NCBI GenBank assembly: GCA_918807975.1
Contig: OU964922.1
Span: forward strand, 21,440,329-21,504,328
Reading direction: 5' to 3'
DNA: 64,000 nucleotides
Origin: Aplidium turbinatum
Taxonomy: Eukaryota > Chordata > Ascidiacea > Aplousobranchia > Polyclinidae
Program-made: the position numbers and the translations under genes
The notes under the pieces: model-generated
Databases searched by the model: none
Told to the model about the DNA's origin: nothing
Seen by the model: the letters and a program-made list of their open reading frames with translations, nothing else
Shown here: piece after piece, positions 36,401-51,400 of the stretch
Layout of the letters: every line of letters begins with the position of its first letter
Position numbering within the stretch: the stretch's first letter is position 1

Positions 36401-39400
36401 AAGAGTAATATCTCTCAAACTAAAAATAAAGATTCACAATTCGTAAAATTCAACACTAATTTAAGTATGACAAGGTTGGAAAGTCTTGACACGATAATAC
36501 AAGTAGGCTGATGTAGTGTTAATGGGAAGCTTGCACTTGCTTATTCGATAGGTGGCGATCAAGCCGAGCCTGAATAGGAGTCACAAACAACAGAAAATAT
36601 AACAGGTGACGTTACATTCAAGGTAATAGTCTTAAAGTTGTCTCCGGACTTCGATCTTCTTACACCTGTAGTTGAAAAGTTAGACGTGCACACAGTAACA
36701 GGCATGAACTGTTGAGAAAGTTGACGGTACGTTTTACAATAAAGGTCATTCCTTTTTTCTTTCCATCTAGAATGAAGCAAGATCTACTTTTCGACAACAC
36801 CGGAAAATCGCAATTGGTTTAAGCCCATTTCGACCCTCGGGTTGAGAAGCACTCCTCTAAATTCGTTGTTACTAATTTTCTGCTGCAGTAATTTAAAGCA
36901 GTGATTCTCAATGTTGCATGTATGATTGTATGTCAGCGTGACGTAATAATCATGTTTACTTCGTGATTTTTGATCGATGTTTCTGGAAGTGCTAGATAAG
37001 CATAAGCTGAGCAGTTTTTGAACTTATTTTACTGGTTGACAAGTAGGCTTTTGAACTGTTCAAGGCATAGGTGAAGTGCTGGCAGGTTTAATCAATAAAT
37101 CATATGTTGCTGTAATTGTTGTGGTGTTGTCGGTGCACAAAGATTGAGCTTCTTCATGGTACAAAGTTTCTTTGGGGAGAGTAGAGCTATTCGCTGTTTC
37201 ACTGAATGTTAATTATATTATTTTATGAATGTCACATGTTACATTTTTTCAGACGCTAAATTAAGTACTGTATTCTGCAGTGCTTTCAAATTAACAAAAT
37301 GTTAGAAGTTCCTGTTGCTAAGAAGGCAAGACTGAGACATTACCATGACATTACCATTCAATTGAAATAATATGTGCATGATGTTTTGTTGGAATAAACT
37401 TTAAAACTAAAATTATGTGTATTCAAGTAGTTAAGGTTGAGCGTGCAAATTAAGAAGGTTTGCCTAATCAGTTAATAAGGTATTATTTTATTAAACTAAG
37501 ATTGAAAACGCCCTTGAGTTTTCTGACCTATGTGCAATACAGTCCCGACTAGTGGCGTTGATGAGGCGTCAACATAGCAAAGTGGTCCATCGGATATTTT
37601 TTTAATAATATAGTCCATTGGCCAAAAAAGGTTGAGAATCACTGATTTAAACCACCAATAAAGTAATAAGCTCGCGTCATAATTAGCTTGCCTCCAATGA
37701 CATCACAACAACAATTCTTTCTAACCTGTTTCCCGTAATCAATCAGCGACATATTGAAGTTGTATTCAATCAAAGAGGCTTCTCCGGACAGTTTTATTTC
37801 GTATTTAGGGCCACCTTGCACCTCGCAGATAGCTCTGAAACGTGATTGACAGAAGACAAACTACACCAGCAACCAACAATAAAGTAAAAACATAATGCAG
37901 GAGCAATTAAAAAAATATATACAATTATACATTGTATTTCGCAAATGCAGAGATCATGAATCAGCTTCCAATCAAAAATAGAAAGGTTCTGTTTTCATGA
38001 TTCAATAAATTAACTTTCATCTGCCAAATAATGCACAATGTCTTTAATGTGAAATAACATTACCGAAGGCCCAATCACAAATTGTATAGGCCTACTAATA
38101 CTTGTTTACGGTTCACCAAAACTCAAGAATAGTAAGATATAGCATCAACAGGGAAGACTTAGGTACCTTGTTCGTTCATAATCATGGAAGACATTCATAT
38201 GCATTCCTAATTTTATCACCAAGGCAAATCAACTTTACATGTGACTAGAAAGCAAACTATTGTGCAAGTTCTTATAACATATTTTATAAATTATATTTCA
38301 ACGTTATGTGAAAATTACTGCGTGCAATCGTACGTATTTTTACATAGGGTGGCAGCACTGTGGAGGCGAAGTGCAGCTGCTGTTCAAAAGAAAATTTGAT
38401 ACTTATTTCCACTTTCGATTCAGACAGAAACTATAACAACAACCGCCTTTCATTCACAAGTGAAATTAGAAACACAAGCTTTTAATAAGCAGTAATTTCA
38501 TTTTAAAACATCAAAGCAATGTAAACAAGTGCAGTTTTCAATTAAAAATATTTTGCCGTAACTACTAACCGAGCATTGCAGCTGACGTCAGAGTGGCCGT
38601 AATAAGTGAAAGTGACGCACTGAGTTTCACCAGCTTCCAAAATACCATACAAGGGAAGGATGTCGAACACCTGGTGATCAAAACACGGGTTTGCATGGAG
38701 AAAGCTTGAATAAAAATTATTATCAGTATTTGCCGTGTGACAATCTCCTACTCTGCAACTGGTAGCGAGATCAACAGCAAATTATGTTATGTAAAGTTAT
38801 CGTTTAGGCTACATAACTTTTTGTAGCTTACATTGGCTTGTGTTGTAGCCTATGTGTATGTTAAATTGTTGATGATTAATAAATCATTGAAAGGTAAAAC
38901 AATGCAAAAACACATTTCTTCATCAAAACAGGACCGCTAGTTTGTGCTATCACACCACCTGAAACACACATAGACAAACCAAAACATAAAATTACATAAA
39001 GTTAGAACAATAAACTTTATACTTTCACCTCTTCCACTCCCTGAGGAACATGATTCACTCCTGGTTCTAACCACGGAAGAAGAGGAAGCTCATGCAGTCT
39101 CGTATGGATCGGATGAGACGGCTGATGTCTGGAGGATAACCGGCTAGACACGCGAAACCGCTCTTCGGCCAAAGCTCGCTCCACTGCCTCCGCTTCCTCT
39201 TGCGACATCTCGTTTTTTGGCCAATTCATACTGAGAGGAATATTCTCAATTTCCTCCTAAGAAAGACAAAAATAGGCTGCAGCATCCAATAGATCGCGAC
39301 TGTGATGTTGTTGCACAATTGAGTTATCGAAAAAAAACTTTGTCTCATTAAAATAACGGCGATTTCATCGCGTAGGCTACTCGTTCCTTTGTTATGGTTA

Positions 39401-42400
39401 CCAATTTTCACTCCAGCAAAGTTTACTTTTTCAAAGTTTAAGTTTGGGAATTGAAAATATAAAATTAACCCAGATGGTAGTGTAACGAAGCAATGGAGCT
39501 GCAAAAGTTTTGAAAGTGGTCAAAACTTCTAAAAAGCGTCTGCAGATGATGAATCAATGTAAAAAACGATTGATTTGCTGTTTAGGAAGTATGGCAACCA
39601 TAGATAGACAGAACCGAACAAGCAGTTATAAAACATTCAATTTATCATGTTGTGAAAAAAGGTTTAACGTGTAACCAATAAGCATTTGACATGCGAATTT
39701 CATACAAACTATGAACCCTGGTTTTAGAAAAGTAAATAAATAAATATACAAAGAACTGGTCATTTAGCTTTTGAATGCAAATCTAAAGCAAGTTTTCAAA
39801 ATTGTGCATTGTTTCAAATCATCTTTAAACTTAACAGATCTGAAACAAAAATGTCAAACTTAGAACTGTTGTCATGACTTTGAAAGAGCTTACTGTATCC
39901 AAATGATCGTCACATTCTTCTGTTTCCCTCCCGCTTGCGATGGTATCTGTTTCTTTTCTTATCTCTTTCACACTCAAACTTTTTTCTTCTGTTTCTTCTT
40001 GGTATAACTGCGCGTTAGGAAGAGCTTCAGCAGTGGATGACATATCGAGAATGGTGGAAATATAATGGGGATCCTCGACGCTGGCATCAAGGGCAGACAC
40101 TGAACCTACGGATGGCTTGTTTGGTGGTGACAGTTTGGATTCTGACTCCATTATTTGATCAATATGCCTGAACATGGAAATAGATTGTATTGTCTGTGAG
40201 GCGCAGTGGATGATGCAGATGTGCACTGCACTCAAAACAGCACAATGCAATTGCAATGCAACCATAACGAAGTGCGGGGATGCAAAGCAAAATTAAGACT
40301 TTGTTGGGTTCACAGAAAGCATATTTATAACCGATATGATGCATGAAATTAAGCGCACATTACGCAGTTCAAGCACAAATTGACAACCCAAAGTAGCTAG
40401 GTTGTTTACTAGAAATGCAAAAAAAAAACTTATGAATTGGCAAGATGATGTAACGATTCACTTGATGAGTGATGCCGGGGTAGAGCAAGTACAAGACTTT
40501 TGTGAGGTTCCTTGTAAAAACGTAATCACTTTGAAAAAAAATCATTTTCAACACGTCACGTTTACAGTCGTGGCCAAAAGTTTAAGACCAAACCGCAAAT
40601 TTTGAGAAAATCAGTTCTCCATTCTATTTCTTGTCGTTTTTTGCTTATTTTTTGCTAAACTATATATAAGAAAATGTAATAAGCATTTATATTGTATTTT
40701 GCATTAAAATCTCAAATTATTAATATTTGGTGTGTCCTCCTTTCGCTTTGATGACGGCCTTGATTTGTCTGGGCATACTTTTGATTAAATTTTTGAAAAG
40801 TTTTTCAGGAATTTCACGGATCCAGACTAATTTGATTGCTTCAATTAGGGAAGGAATACTTGAGGGATGTTTTTCAGCTACTGTATTCTTGAGAAAAGTC
40901 CAAAAATTTTCGATAGAGTTAAGATTGGGACTGTTCCCCGACCACTGCAGAAAAGTAATTTTTTTAGCCTAAAAACTCTGCTACCATCCTCAAACAATTG
41001 CATAGGGCTCCATCTTGCACAAAAATAGTGCACTCATGCACCGACATGTGCATTATTATGCAGCTGTAGCTTTCCTTCATTAAGTTTAAGTATTTTTGGC
41101 CGTTCATCGAAGTTCCTGGTTTTAGAAAAAAGAGATCCGCTGTAGCCTACCTTTGGTCGAAATGGCTCCTCATATCATCAAACCTGGTGGATGTTTTATC
41201 GTTTGCTGGGTATATTTTTCATCAAATTGTGTTCCTGAGGGTCGACGGACATTTCTTTTTCTTGCACCAAACTGTTGGACACTTGATTCGTCCGAAAATT
41301 AAACATTAGACCATTGGGAAGAAGTCCACTCTTTGTGCTGCAATGCAAACAGGAGGCCCTTCTTCTTCATCGCTGGTGTAAGCCTCGGTTTTCTTGCTGG
41401 TTTTCGTGACTTCAGACCTACTTCTACAACTAAGCGGCGGCTAACAGTCCTCCTGCTGACTGGAATACCAGCTTCATTCAAATTGACCCTGATTTGTTTG
41501 GCTGAACGTGTTGGAGACTTCACCACTTTCCTTTTCATGAAGGTGTCATCTCTAGGAGTTGTTTTTCAAGGACAACCACTGCGTTTTGCATCAGCATAAG
41601 TTTATGATTTTTTAAATTTCACAATTGCTTGATGCACAGCAGTTTTACTAAATCCAAGCCGCTTAACAATTTGACATTCTGTATATCCTTCCCTGTGGCG
41701 AACAACAATTTGACATCGCTGAACCTCCGAAAGAGAGCACATTTTACCCATTTTAGGCAGATAAGTAATACAGAAAAGTAATCTCTACTGGCTAATGTTC
41801 AATTGATATTTGCTCAATAATGACTGATTACATCAGATTTCGAAACAGAATAAAGATGATGCAACTGAAATAATATATGATGCAGTATTATGAAGTAATA
41901 CAAAAAGCGTCATGAATCAAGTGTGGTCTTAAACTTTTGGCCACGACTGTACATCGTGTTCATACAATTAGCGTGAAATCGAATCCTAGTTTCGATGATC
42001 AGTTTGAGTCATGTGTTTCAACCAAGTTTTTATAGATAGTTACGAGTTATTGTGGCTTCCGAATATGACAATATAATGAATGACGATTTGAGTGATAGAC
42101 TTACAATTGTACAATTTCATAATTTGACAAGTTGCTGGAAATTCATCAGATATCACTAAAAGTCAAAAACCTTCATATTTGTGAGTGCGAACCCACTTGC
42201 AAAACTATGGAACACCTTAAAAAAATCTAAAGCCAAAACACAGCAGCATGAGATTTCAATGGGAAAGCATTTGCTCCGAGCATCGTCCGTTTGATATATG
42301 AGGAAATTAGCCACCCAGCCAGCAAAATCCTTCGTTTTTACATTGCAATCAACGTCTGCAGATGTTGAAGCAATGTAAAAGCAACGGGTTTTGCTGGCCG

Positions 42401-45400
42401 AGTAGCATAGGTTTTCGAAAAAGCTTACCGGATACATTCGTCCCCATCAAGTACAAGAAAAGACCAACGGTAAGATATTGGGAGTGGACTTGAGTTTTTC
42501 ATATCAACAAACTTGGTAGCTTCCGTGTCATTAAGTATGCAGCCGAAATCGACCTCTCTTGTACTAAAATCCAAGTTGGGGAAATTAACCTGAACAGTAT
42601 TAATTCAGTTATTGAAATCTGAAATCAACATTAAATTTGAACACTTTCAAACATAAAATAGAAAACTTTGTTGGTCATCGTCTTGCACTTGGCCTTCTCG
42701 ATGACAGCAGCGCCCAAACTGATCGTTGAGCTTCTAATATAAAAATATGTATACTTTATCAGTAATATAGAAATGCATTTAGCATTAGTTTTAGAACAAA
42801 ATTGCATTTTAGTGTCCCAACCTCTCCGCGGAGAGCCAAAGAATCTGAATGTGGGTGCTCGAGGTAAGTGATGCTCACTTCACCCTCAGCAACTCTAGAA
42901 ACAAAATCATCTTTAAAGGCGGGATCGAATATGACAGTCATCTCTATTTCTTGCTCCACTAAAAGAATGACCTCCAAACAGGATTGTGATGTTCCGTCAA
43001 ATCCCTCGAGCTGAATAAAGTGTTGGATTTCAAGGAGACAAAGAACAGCGAGCGACATTGAAGTACAAAACTATAAAACGTTTTTCAAACAAATACTGCA
43101 GTAGTCACTATGTTGTTATCTGTACACACAGTGTAAGATTACAAACGCAATACGTTTTATCGAGACAGTGCTGTTTAAAAGTTATTTACAAAGACGTTAT
43201 TAAACACATATTTCTATATATCCGGATGTTAAAGAAGAGTATTCTTCTGAGGAAACTTCACTTATTGTTTCTTTACTTTGAAAGACAAAAACGTTGAATA
43301 AAACATAAGTCTCACCCACAAAAAGGTAAAAGCGATTCCTAATTCACAAAGTCACCAATATGATTGATATGAAGCGGATTTGATTCGAATTTATCACAGA
43401 AATATAGCAGTTAGTCACGCGACCTTTATTACCTGGAATGGATAGGCAACAGTTAGTTTGCAAGAAAGAGGAAGAGATGACAGATTCTTTATCGAAAATG
43501 TTCGAGTTTGTGGAGTGAGAGCAGTTTCGTCATCAGGATGTTTGTCGATTCGGAACCGAATATTCTTCTTCGACATTTTCAGCACTGGAGATATGAAGTC
43601 AGCACGGACAGAGGCTTTGATTATTTGGTCTTTACCTTGTACCTTGCCAATGATGGCGTGGCATAGAAGAATTTCGGAAACTTTTCTTGTTCTAACAAAA
43701 ATATTAAGCAATTATTATAACCTACACTGTTCAGACGATATCACCGTCAAAAGTTTTTCCCTTCATAGAATTAGATTCCAGACTTATTTTAACTGGAGTA
43801 GCGAGTAGTTAGAGGGTGATATCTAGCGCTACATTAAAATGCAGAACCAACACTGCAAGTTTCTAGGCATAGTAATGTTATGAAAGATAGCTTTGACTTC
43901 TCTAAACATCCTGATAGTGAAATAATCATTTATCAATTCATTTTTATATATTTCATCATTTATTTATCAATGATTCCCCGGCAACAAGACTTCAACAATC
44001 GGAAACTTCACTCTGTCAATCTCAGTAACCGGTGTTAAAATCCTCTAAAGTATGCGAAACTACCATAAATAACCTATCAGAGGCTTTGTCGGTCCGAGGA
44101 TAAAGATTCAAAACCAATCAACCATCAACACATTTCAGTGAAAACAAGTTGTTTCACGGAATCAAATCCACCAGCGCATATTTGGAAAATATGATATCCT
44201 GCATGTTCTTTCACGATTTGGCTAGTATCAGTACTGTGGTTTACATTATGAGTGGTGTTATAAAATAGTCTTCACTGACATCAACTTACGTATCACTGCT
44301 ACCCTCAACAGTCATCCACGCACTATGCCCGGGGGCGAGAGCAATGCGGGTCGGATAAAGCTTGAACACGGGCGGGGGAGGAGAAGGCGTTGTTGATGAA
44401 AGCTGAAATTGGCCGTTAAATAAGTTAAAGTACAAGTGAGATAATTACATGCTCTAAAACTGTTCTTGCCCGTCTCCGTGATCAGTCCGGATGGACAAAA
44501 GATTCTTTAAATATAATTCCGATAAATATTAAATAATTAAAAAACTGACCTGAAGTTGCTTTTTTTTCGATCGCCACCTTATCACAAACTACAATTAGTG
44601 GAAACTTATTTTTGATCACTGAGTGTAATGTAAGCTTCACTGTACGACATCAACGGTCCAAGACTGGGGAAGTATAGAGCACAAGTTCTATGCTAATCTT
44701 ATCTAGCGCTGGAGACTTGTGTAGTTTCACTGAGGGCAGTAAAATACTCTGGAGTAAGGAGACAGCTCAAAGGTCACTTGGAGTCACCAGTTGCGACACG
44801 TCACAAGGCTGAGATACTTCTTTGCCTACAAGGCGAGATGTCTTGTGATTCTTTGTCTTACCCCATTCTGCTCGAGCTGAAAAGTGATGTCATTAGCAGA
44901 AACGGGGCAAGATGAGAGTCAGCGTAAAGGCTGTTTCATGGTTTGCGGTTTTAAATGTGAGAATACGATGGTTTGGACATTTATGTCTATACTATCGCTA
45001 AGTAGTTTGGTGGTGGTGAGCTTAGAAGGAGTGCCGAGTGTGGCATTCAAGTTGAGATAAAGACATACATTTGATGTCCCAAAAGACAGTGAAGTCAGTT
45101 CAATGAGAACAGCCTGGTATTGTGACCTGTGCTGCAGATATGACGCTACGGTAAAAATTCTGGTAAGCCTTGTCTACGTTGCTCGTGTCAGATGGTGCTA
45201 AATTTGCAGCAAACTTGTTGGTTAGGATCTTATCAGGTATGAATAACGACCATCATGATCATTTTGGTGTTCTTTCAGAAACTAAAATAGAATTTTCAGA
45301 ATACAGAAACTAAAAGTTAAACAATTCTTCAAAAACCTCTCAGCGATCCTTCACCATTGGACGCTTTGAACGGTATGCGTTAAAGATCATATGATGTTCC

Positions 45401-48400
45401 CAGGATTTGTTCTGATTATGACTGTACAATTGTACAATACATCCCACAATATAGTTCCGCAGTATGTCCAGTACTTTGATCTTTTGAAAATTCCATTCGA
45501 GAGTGTTGACAGGTGATGTAGTAACCAAATGCATAAGAAACCTAAAACTTTTGCACCGTGTTCTAGTAATTTCAATTCTCAGTGTGACTTTGACTTATAC
45601 GAGCCTTTATTTTATCAGCCTACTTTCTACGTTGCAATCATCAGCGGCCACTGAGCACGGTTTTGATACTCGTAACTGAGTTCTATTAGGTTCCTGAATA
45701 TACTGCGATGTTTCTTTCAGGAAATGTTACCACAATAATAACTAAGCATTGCTTTATACAATTTAATAATATACTATGAAGCTAAAACTTTGACGGTAGT
45801 TGGGAAGAGGAAACAAAGACGTCCAAAAAGAACATGGAAAAAATTGATGAAGAATGAGGCAGACAAAGTCCGACTGAATGAAGAAGATGCGATGGCCAGA
45901 ATTAGATAGAGAATAGCACTGAAGGCAATCGCTACAAGGAAAAAATCGGCCACTCCCACTAGTGGAGACAAAATCGACTTTGGATAATGATGATTACTTA
46001 AAAAACTAGTAAGATTACCGAAGAATGCTACGATTTATGAAATTGTGTTTTTTTAAAACACACTTATACTTAGATTTTGCAATAATAATATAAAGCATTA
46101 ACATGGTTTTATATTAGACTATTTTGAATTGAACAAAATGTTACAAAACGAAACCTAAGGGCTGATAGGCATTAAAAACACTTTCATCGGTGTCACTAAC
46201 CACATCAGAAACTTACAGTTGAAAGGAAAATCATTGTATCTTTAAAACGAAGAAAAAATTTTGAATTAACAGTTAAAAACCATCCAGGGACACTTAATAA
46301 TTTTGACCAAACGAAAAAAACGTTTTGATTTGTTATGTTGTTGGATTAGAGTCTAACAGATTTAAATGAAATAGCCTAAGCATTCTTACAAACAATAAAT
46401 TTGAACGCAAATAATTTTAACTTTTATTTATTCATAACCAACGTATTAACCTAAACAATTCGACTCACCCGATGTTTCATGTCTTTTGAAGCCGTAAGGC
46501 CGAGTTCTCGTCTGAATCTTCGTCTCATAAAACCTTCAGTGGTCCAAGCCAAGGATTGATGCCTCCTCCCTCGGTTGGTTAGCTTGAATTTTTGTGTGAA
46601 TTTCGATTGGGCAAAGTGCGGTCCAAGATTTATCGAAGGAGAGATAGGGGGGTCTACAACAATAGTGGTTCCAAAACCTTGGCCCTCAACAGGGATAGTC
46701 ACCTTCGATCCCTTTATCACGGTGATGGTAAGCTTGTCCTGAAATCTGTAGCAAGATTTGCTTTGGATAAGAAAAAGAGATTATGCGATGACGCTTTTCA
46801 GCATCATTTAGTTTCTTTCTGAGAACCTTCTCATACAAGCACCAAGTGCAAACATTATTGCAAAATTAATTTTTATGGGTAAGCTGAATAAATAAACACT
46901 TATAAAAAATGATAAAAAAAATATTAATCGACTAGGAAAAACAATAAGAATGAGACAGTAGTCTGTTTTCAGAGTAATATCAATTTTTACTTCCAGTCGT
47001 CAAAGTGTAAGGAGATCAACTCTTCGAAGTTGGTTGGAGTGTGGCTTTGATTGGAAGCCTGTTGATTGTGGTGTGACCCACAGGTAAGATACGTTTACTC
47101 TATTTGAACCACTTACATGATGGAATCATCTAGTGTTGCAGTGACAGTGATCAGCACAACAGATTCTGGCTCTAAAGTGCCTTGGTTGGGCTCTAACTTC
47201 CAGACAGAATCAGGTCGCATCTAAACAAATCACCAGTGAAAATTTCCCTTTTCAGTTTATATAAGCTGATAACCGATGGTTAAGGGGGCACACTTCGTTA
47301 AAATACAAAGTTTTATCAATTATTTTATTTTAGTTGATTTAAATAGTAAATTTAATGAGGATTCAGAATGTGTAATCATTTTTTCTATATTTGAATTCTT
47401 TGTGCCTTAAAATTGCAATTTTTGAAATGTACCTAGCAATTCTGAACCTGATTTTTGTGAAAAAATATTTCATCTGCATAATTTTTTGTTCAAAAAATTT
47501 CATTGTTCTTCAATTAAGACTTCAATTTGAAAAGTACGGGTTAATATGCAGCTGTTAATACTTCCACCACTCTTTTATGATATAACATCAACATCTTTAT
47601 TATATTTTCTGCTGTTTTTGAATACTTTATGTTCAGTGCTGATTTTCTTGAATTCATGTTTTTTGATAACAAAATTGCAACTCTGCCTAAACCACTTATC
47701 CAACTTTTCTAAAATTTTACAGCAATACTTGTTGAACGTTGAGGTATGAGCCATCAATTAATAGCATGAGCCATGAATCTGCTTTTTCTTTGAATAAATG
47801 CTTTTAGTGCAAATTAAAGACTGTAGACAGTTTGCAAATTTCATAAACTTTCCAAAAATGTATATATACTTCGTGTGGGTTTAAATATACTATGCATGAG
47901 TAAGAATGTGAAATGCGAGCGAGAAAATTTTTAAGGAGATGTGGCCCCTTAAAGATTTAGATTAAAGTGAACGGGATGGAAACAAATTTTTGTGTCCATC
48001 TTCAAGCATGCCCTTAAGTGCCAAGGCACTGCTGCAATGCTCTCGAGATGTGTCGAATCGAACCGACACCTTTCTGAGCGTCGTACAGGTGGCTCTCACC
48101 ACTCGGCTACGCACCGGAAGGTCCAATTCATTACATATTTTACCAAAACAAGAAACGCTGTCATAAGGTGACGTAGCCTTAGTGAAATATATAATATCGG
48201 ATTATGAAACAATTTGTTTGCTATAATTCAACAACGTAATGTTGGGTTAATATCCGTGATTGATGTTCAATTAAACCATTATTGCCCAGTTTGCTTGATC
48301 AAATAACTCTTTGTTTTAGATAATTTTAACGCGAATACGCTGTGGACTAAACAGCAAGTAACCTATAGGAAAATGCATGCAAACATACACCACTTAATAA

Positions 48401-51400
48401 CAAAACTAAACACAAAGATAGCAGGTAAAGCAATAGTGACAAATAAGCAAAATTTCATCACAATAGAAATTTTAGAAACAACGACAGTAGACTGATTCCA
48501 AACAAAATTCTCAAAACAACATCGATATGTTTGAAAAGTCATGATTATTTCTTAGTAAACACACATCAAAACAAACTTACAAAAATTATCCCCAGAAAAT
48601 TTGATTTTACCCCGTCCGAAATAACTTACCTCGGTTTGTTGACCACTGACTTAATTGGCATATCACCTTCACTAAATTATATGACAAATTGGCATTAAGG
48701 TGCTATCCTACTACAACACTGTTTTGATAGTAATAGTCTAACGTAAATTAGTGTATTAGACCAACCATTTGAGCGGTATAATCAGCTGCGATTGACGATT
48801 CGTTAGAAAGCTTCACAGTCTTCGATGTAGAAACAAGCACTGGAGTTCTTCCCCAATCTAGACTTGATGGGGTGATGTGCACCACTGGACCTTCCCCAAT
48901 GCACAACAGCTGGCAAGGCTGAAACAATAAGGTGAAGCAAAGAATGTACAGCACAGTCAACTCTATCTGATCAGGTCACATTATGACCAAGCTGATTTGA
49001 TCAAATGGCATATTACCAAACAAACATCGTCGAATCTCACCAAACATTGACTATGAGTTCCGAAGATCGAAAATAAAGCGGTCACTTCATGTTCTCCTAA
49101 AGCATGCACTTGGAAAAGGATCGGGATCTCCATAGTGGAATGAGGCTCTATCAGCCCTTTAGGCATTGGGCTTCCGTAAACTATCGCTTGCAATTCGTCT
49201 TGGACCTGGGACAATAGTTTCGTCATAAAGTTGATGATATAATTATCTAGAAGAAATTTGTTTTGTCCATCGTAAATGTAAACAGTTCAGAAAAATCAAC
49301 ATTGTCTTTTGCGTTAATTGCAAAAAAGCGGTTGAAGATTTGTCAAAACTGCCGTATTAGTTGGAAACAGAGAAAGGCTTTTAAGCCAACAGCTACAAGC
49401 TTATCAATATGGATTGCATAACATTGTAAACAGCTTAGTCTACTTTTCATCCTTAAATATTTTGGTTATTAAAAAAAATATTCAAAAAGTAAAACACACG
49501 GTCATTAAAAAAACACTCAGGAAGTAAATTTTGTTGAAAATTGTGACATAAAATATCTTATTACTAACTTGGGGCAAAAGTTCGTACTTGGCACAAAGAT
49601 TTGTATCGTTCAAAAGTTTCGCTTTCAACTGGTAGGCATAGTTGATAAAGCATCGTTGAAAGTCTAGAACTGGAGTCAACACCTGTTCAGAAATAGAACC
49701 ACAAGCACAAAAATAACATGAGTTAATAACTTCGTTAAAAAAACAAAAAAATTAAAAAAAAAAAACCATGTAAATGCCTTTGTTCATTTTATAATCTTTC
49801 AAAGTTATTTTGAGGTCCAGTCAACTCTAATTACGCTAAAGAGCCATTTTTAAGACACAAGATGTAAAATAACCACAGGGCTAAATCAGGGATGTAAAAA
49901 GAACGCAATCTGATCAATGACGCAAACATTTACCTGAATAGAAGGCACAACGCAATTGGCGAAGACAGGTAGTGAGAGAAGCTCTTCGCCGATGCCTTTG
50001 ACGTCAACAACCAAAGAGTAATCATATTTCTTGATGGTGTTGGAGCATAATGTCACGTGTATGTTCATCTCACTTTGAGAGCGGATTGCTCCCTAAAGAG
50101 AAGAATTGTTTCCAAGTGACCTCATTTGGAGCCTTTGTGGTCAGCTTAACAATATTCTCACGTTAAAATCAGGCTTTTAAAATGGCTTTCAGTGTCAAAG
50201 TAAAATTATTTGGTAAAAAGTAAATTTGAAAAATTTATTCGACATTTCAAAAACTGTAATACATATTTCATTTCAAACTAAAATTTATTTGTGTGTTTTT
50301 CTCGCGTAGAAAAAGGGGATCTTTGAAAATCGTGAAGCGGTAAAAATTGCTCTATTTTTATTTTTTCAATAACTTTATGATCAGGGCTGAACACTAGGGT
50401 GTAGCCTACGGTTTCTAAACTTTTTTTCAAATTTTCCAACGAAACCATTTTTTTTTGTCGGGAAATAAGTAGTTATGACCACATGTGAAATATTTTTTCT
50501 CAACTTCATGGTTTCGAGGTCCCAACTGCCACTTTTCTACATTTAAACAAACCTTATCTACAGTGTGTAACAAAAAAATAAACGCATCTCTTGATTTTCA
50601 TTAACTGATATATTTTTTTGCTTCAGCTTCAAAGGCACCAAACCCAATATGTTAGCAAGTGCAACAATAACTTCTGTCCATTTTTTATTATTACAAGGAC
50701 ATGAGTACTGAGCACACAAAAAAGTAGATACATTTTTGGTACACACTGTATGAAACCATCAACACTACTACAATGTCCAGTGTACTCCTTTGATGCTTGT
50801 CTACACCAAAATTTTGAAATATCAGTCAGAAAACAAACATTTTAAGCCATCAAGCATTCAGCCATCAAGCATTCATGCAATAGCTCGGGAGCTGTAAATT
50901 TTTAAAAAATTGCTCCAGCGCCGGCTCCATTAAGTATGTTTATTGTTTATGGCATTTACCACAGTAGGACACAACGGTTTAGTAACCCATTCAAATAGCT
51001 TTATTTCATGAACCAATCAACATAGTTACAAAAACTAAACTGAAATGGAAAGCTGAGATGTTAACAATTCTGAAAAACAACATGCCTACAATGTAATACT
51101 ACATCCACAGTAGTAATACAGCAGTTCATAAAACATGCTCCAGATGGCCACCGTTGCGCTGGAGGCATATTTGAGCACGGCGAGCGAAGTTATCAATGAC
51201 CCGAACACATTCTTCCATTGGGATGGCCCTGATCTTCTGGGTGATGGCTTGTTTTAGTTCAGAGATGGTCTGAGGATTATCCTGGTACACATTGTCCTTC
51301 AGATAGCCCCACAGATAGAAGTCAGGGGGGTTGAGGTCCGGGGAATGGGGGACCACTCAGGGTCTCTGCGGCGGCTGATTAGGCGGTCTGGGAACTTCTC

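Noticed and set aside
45340-45575. Two minus-strand ORFs of about 60 codons
   Set aside because: No HYDIN similarity and out of phase with flanking exons w13 and w14; inside the LINE relic.
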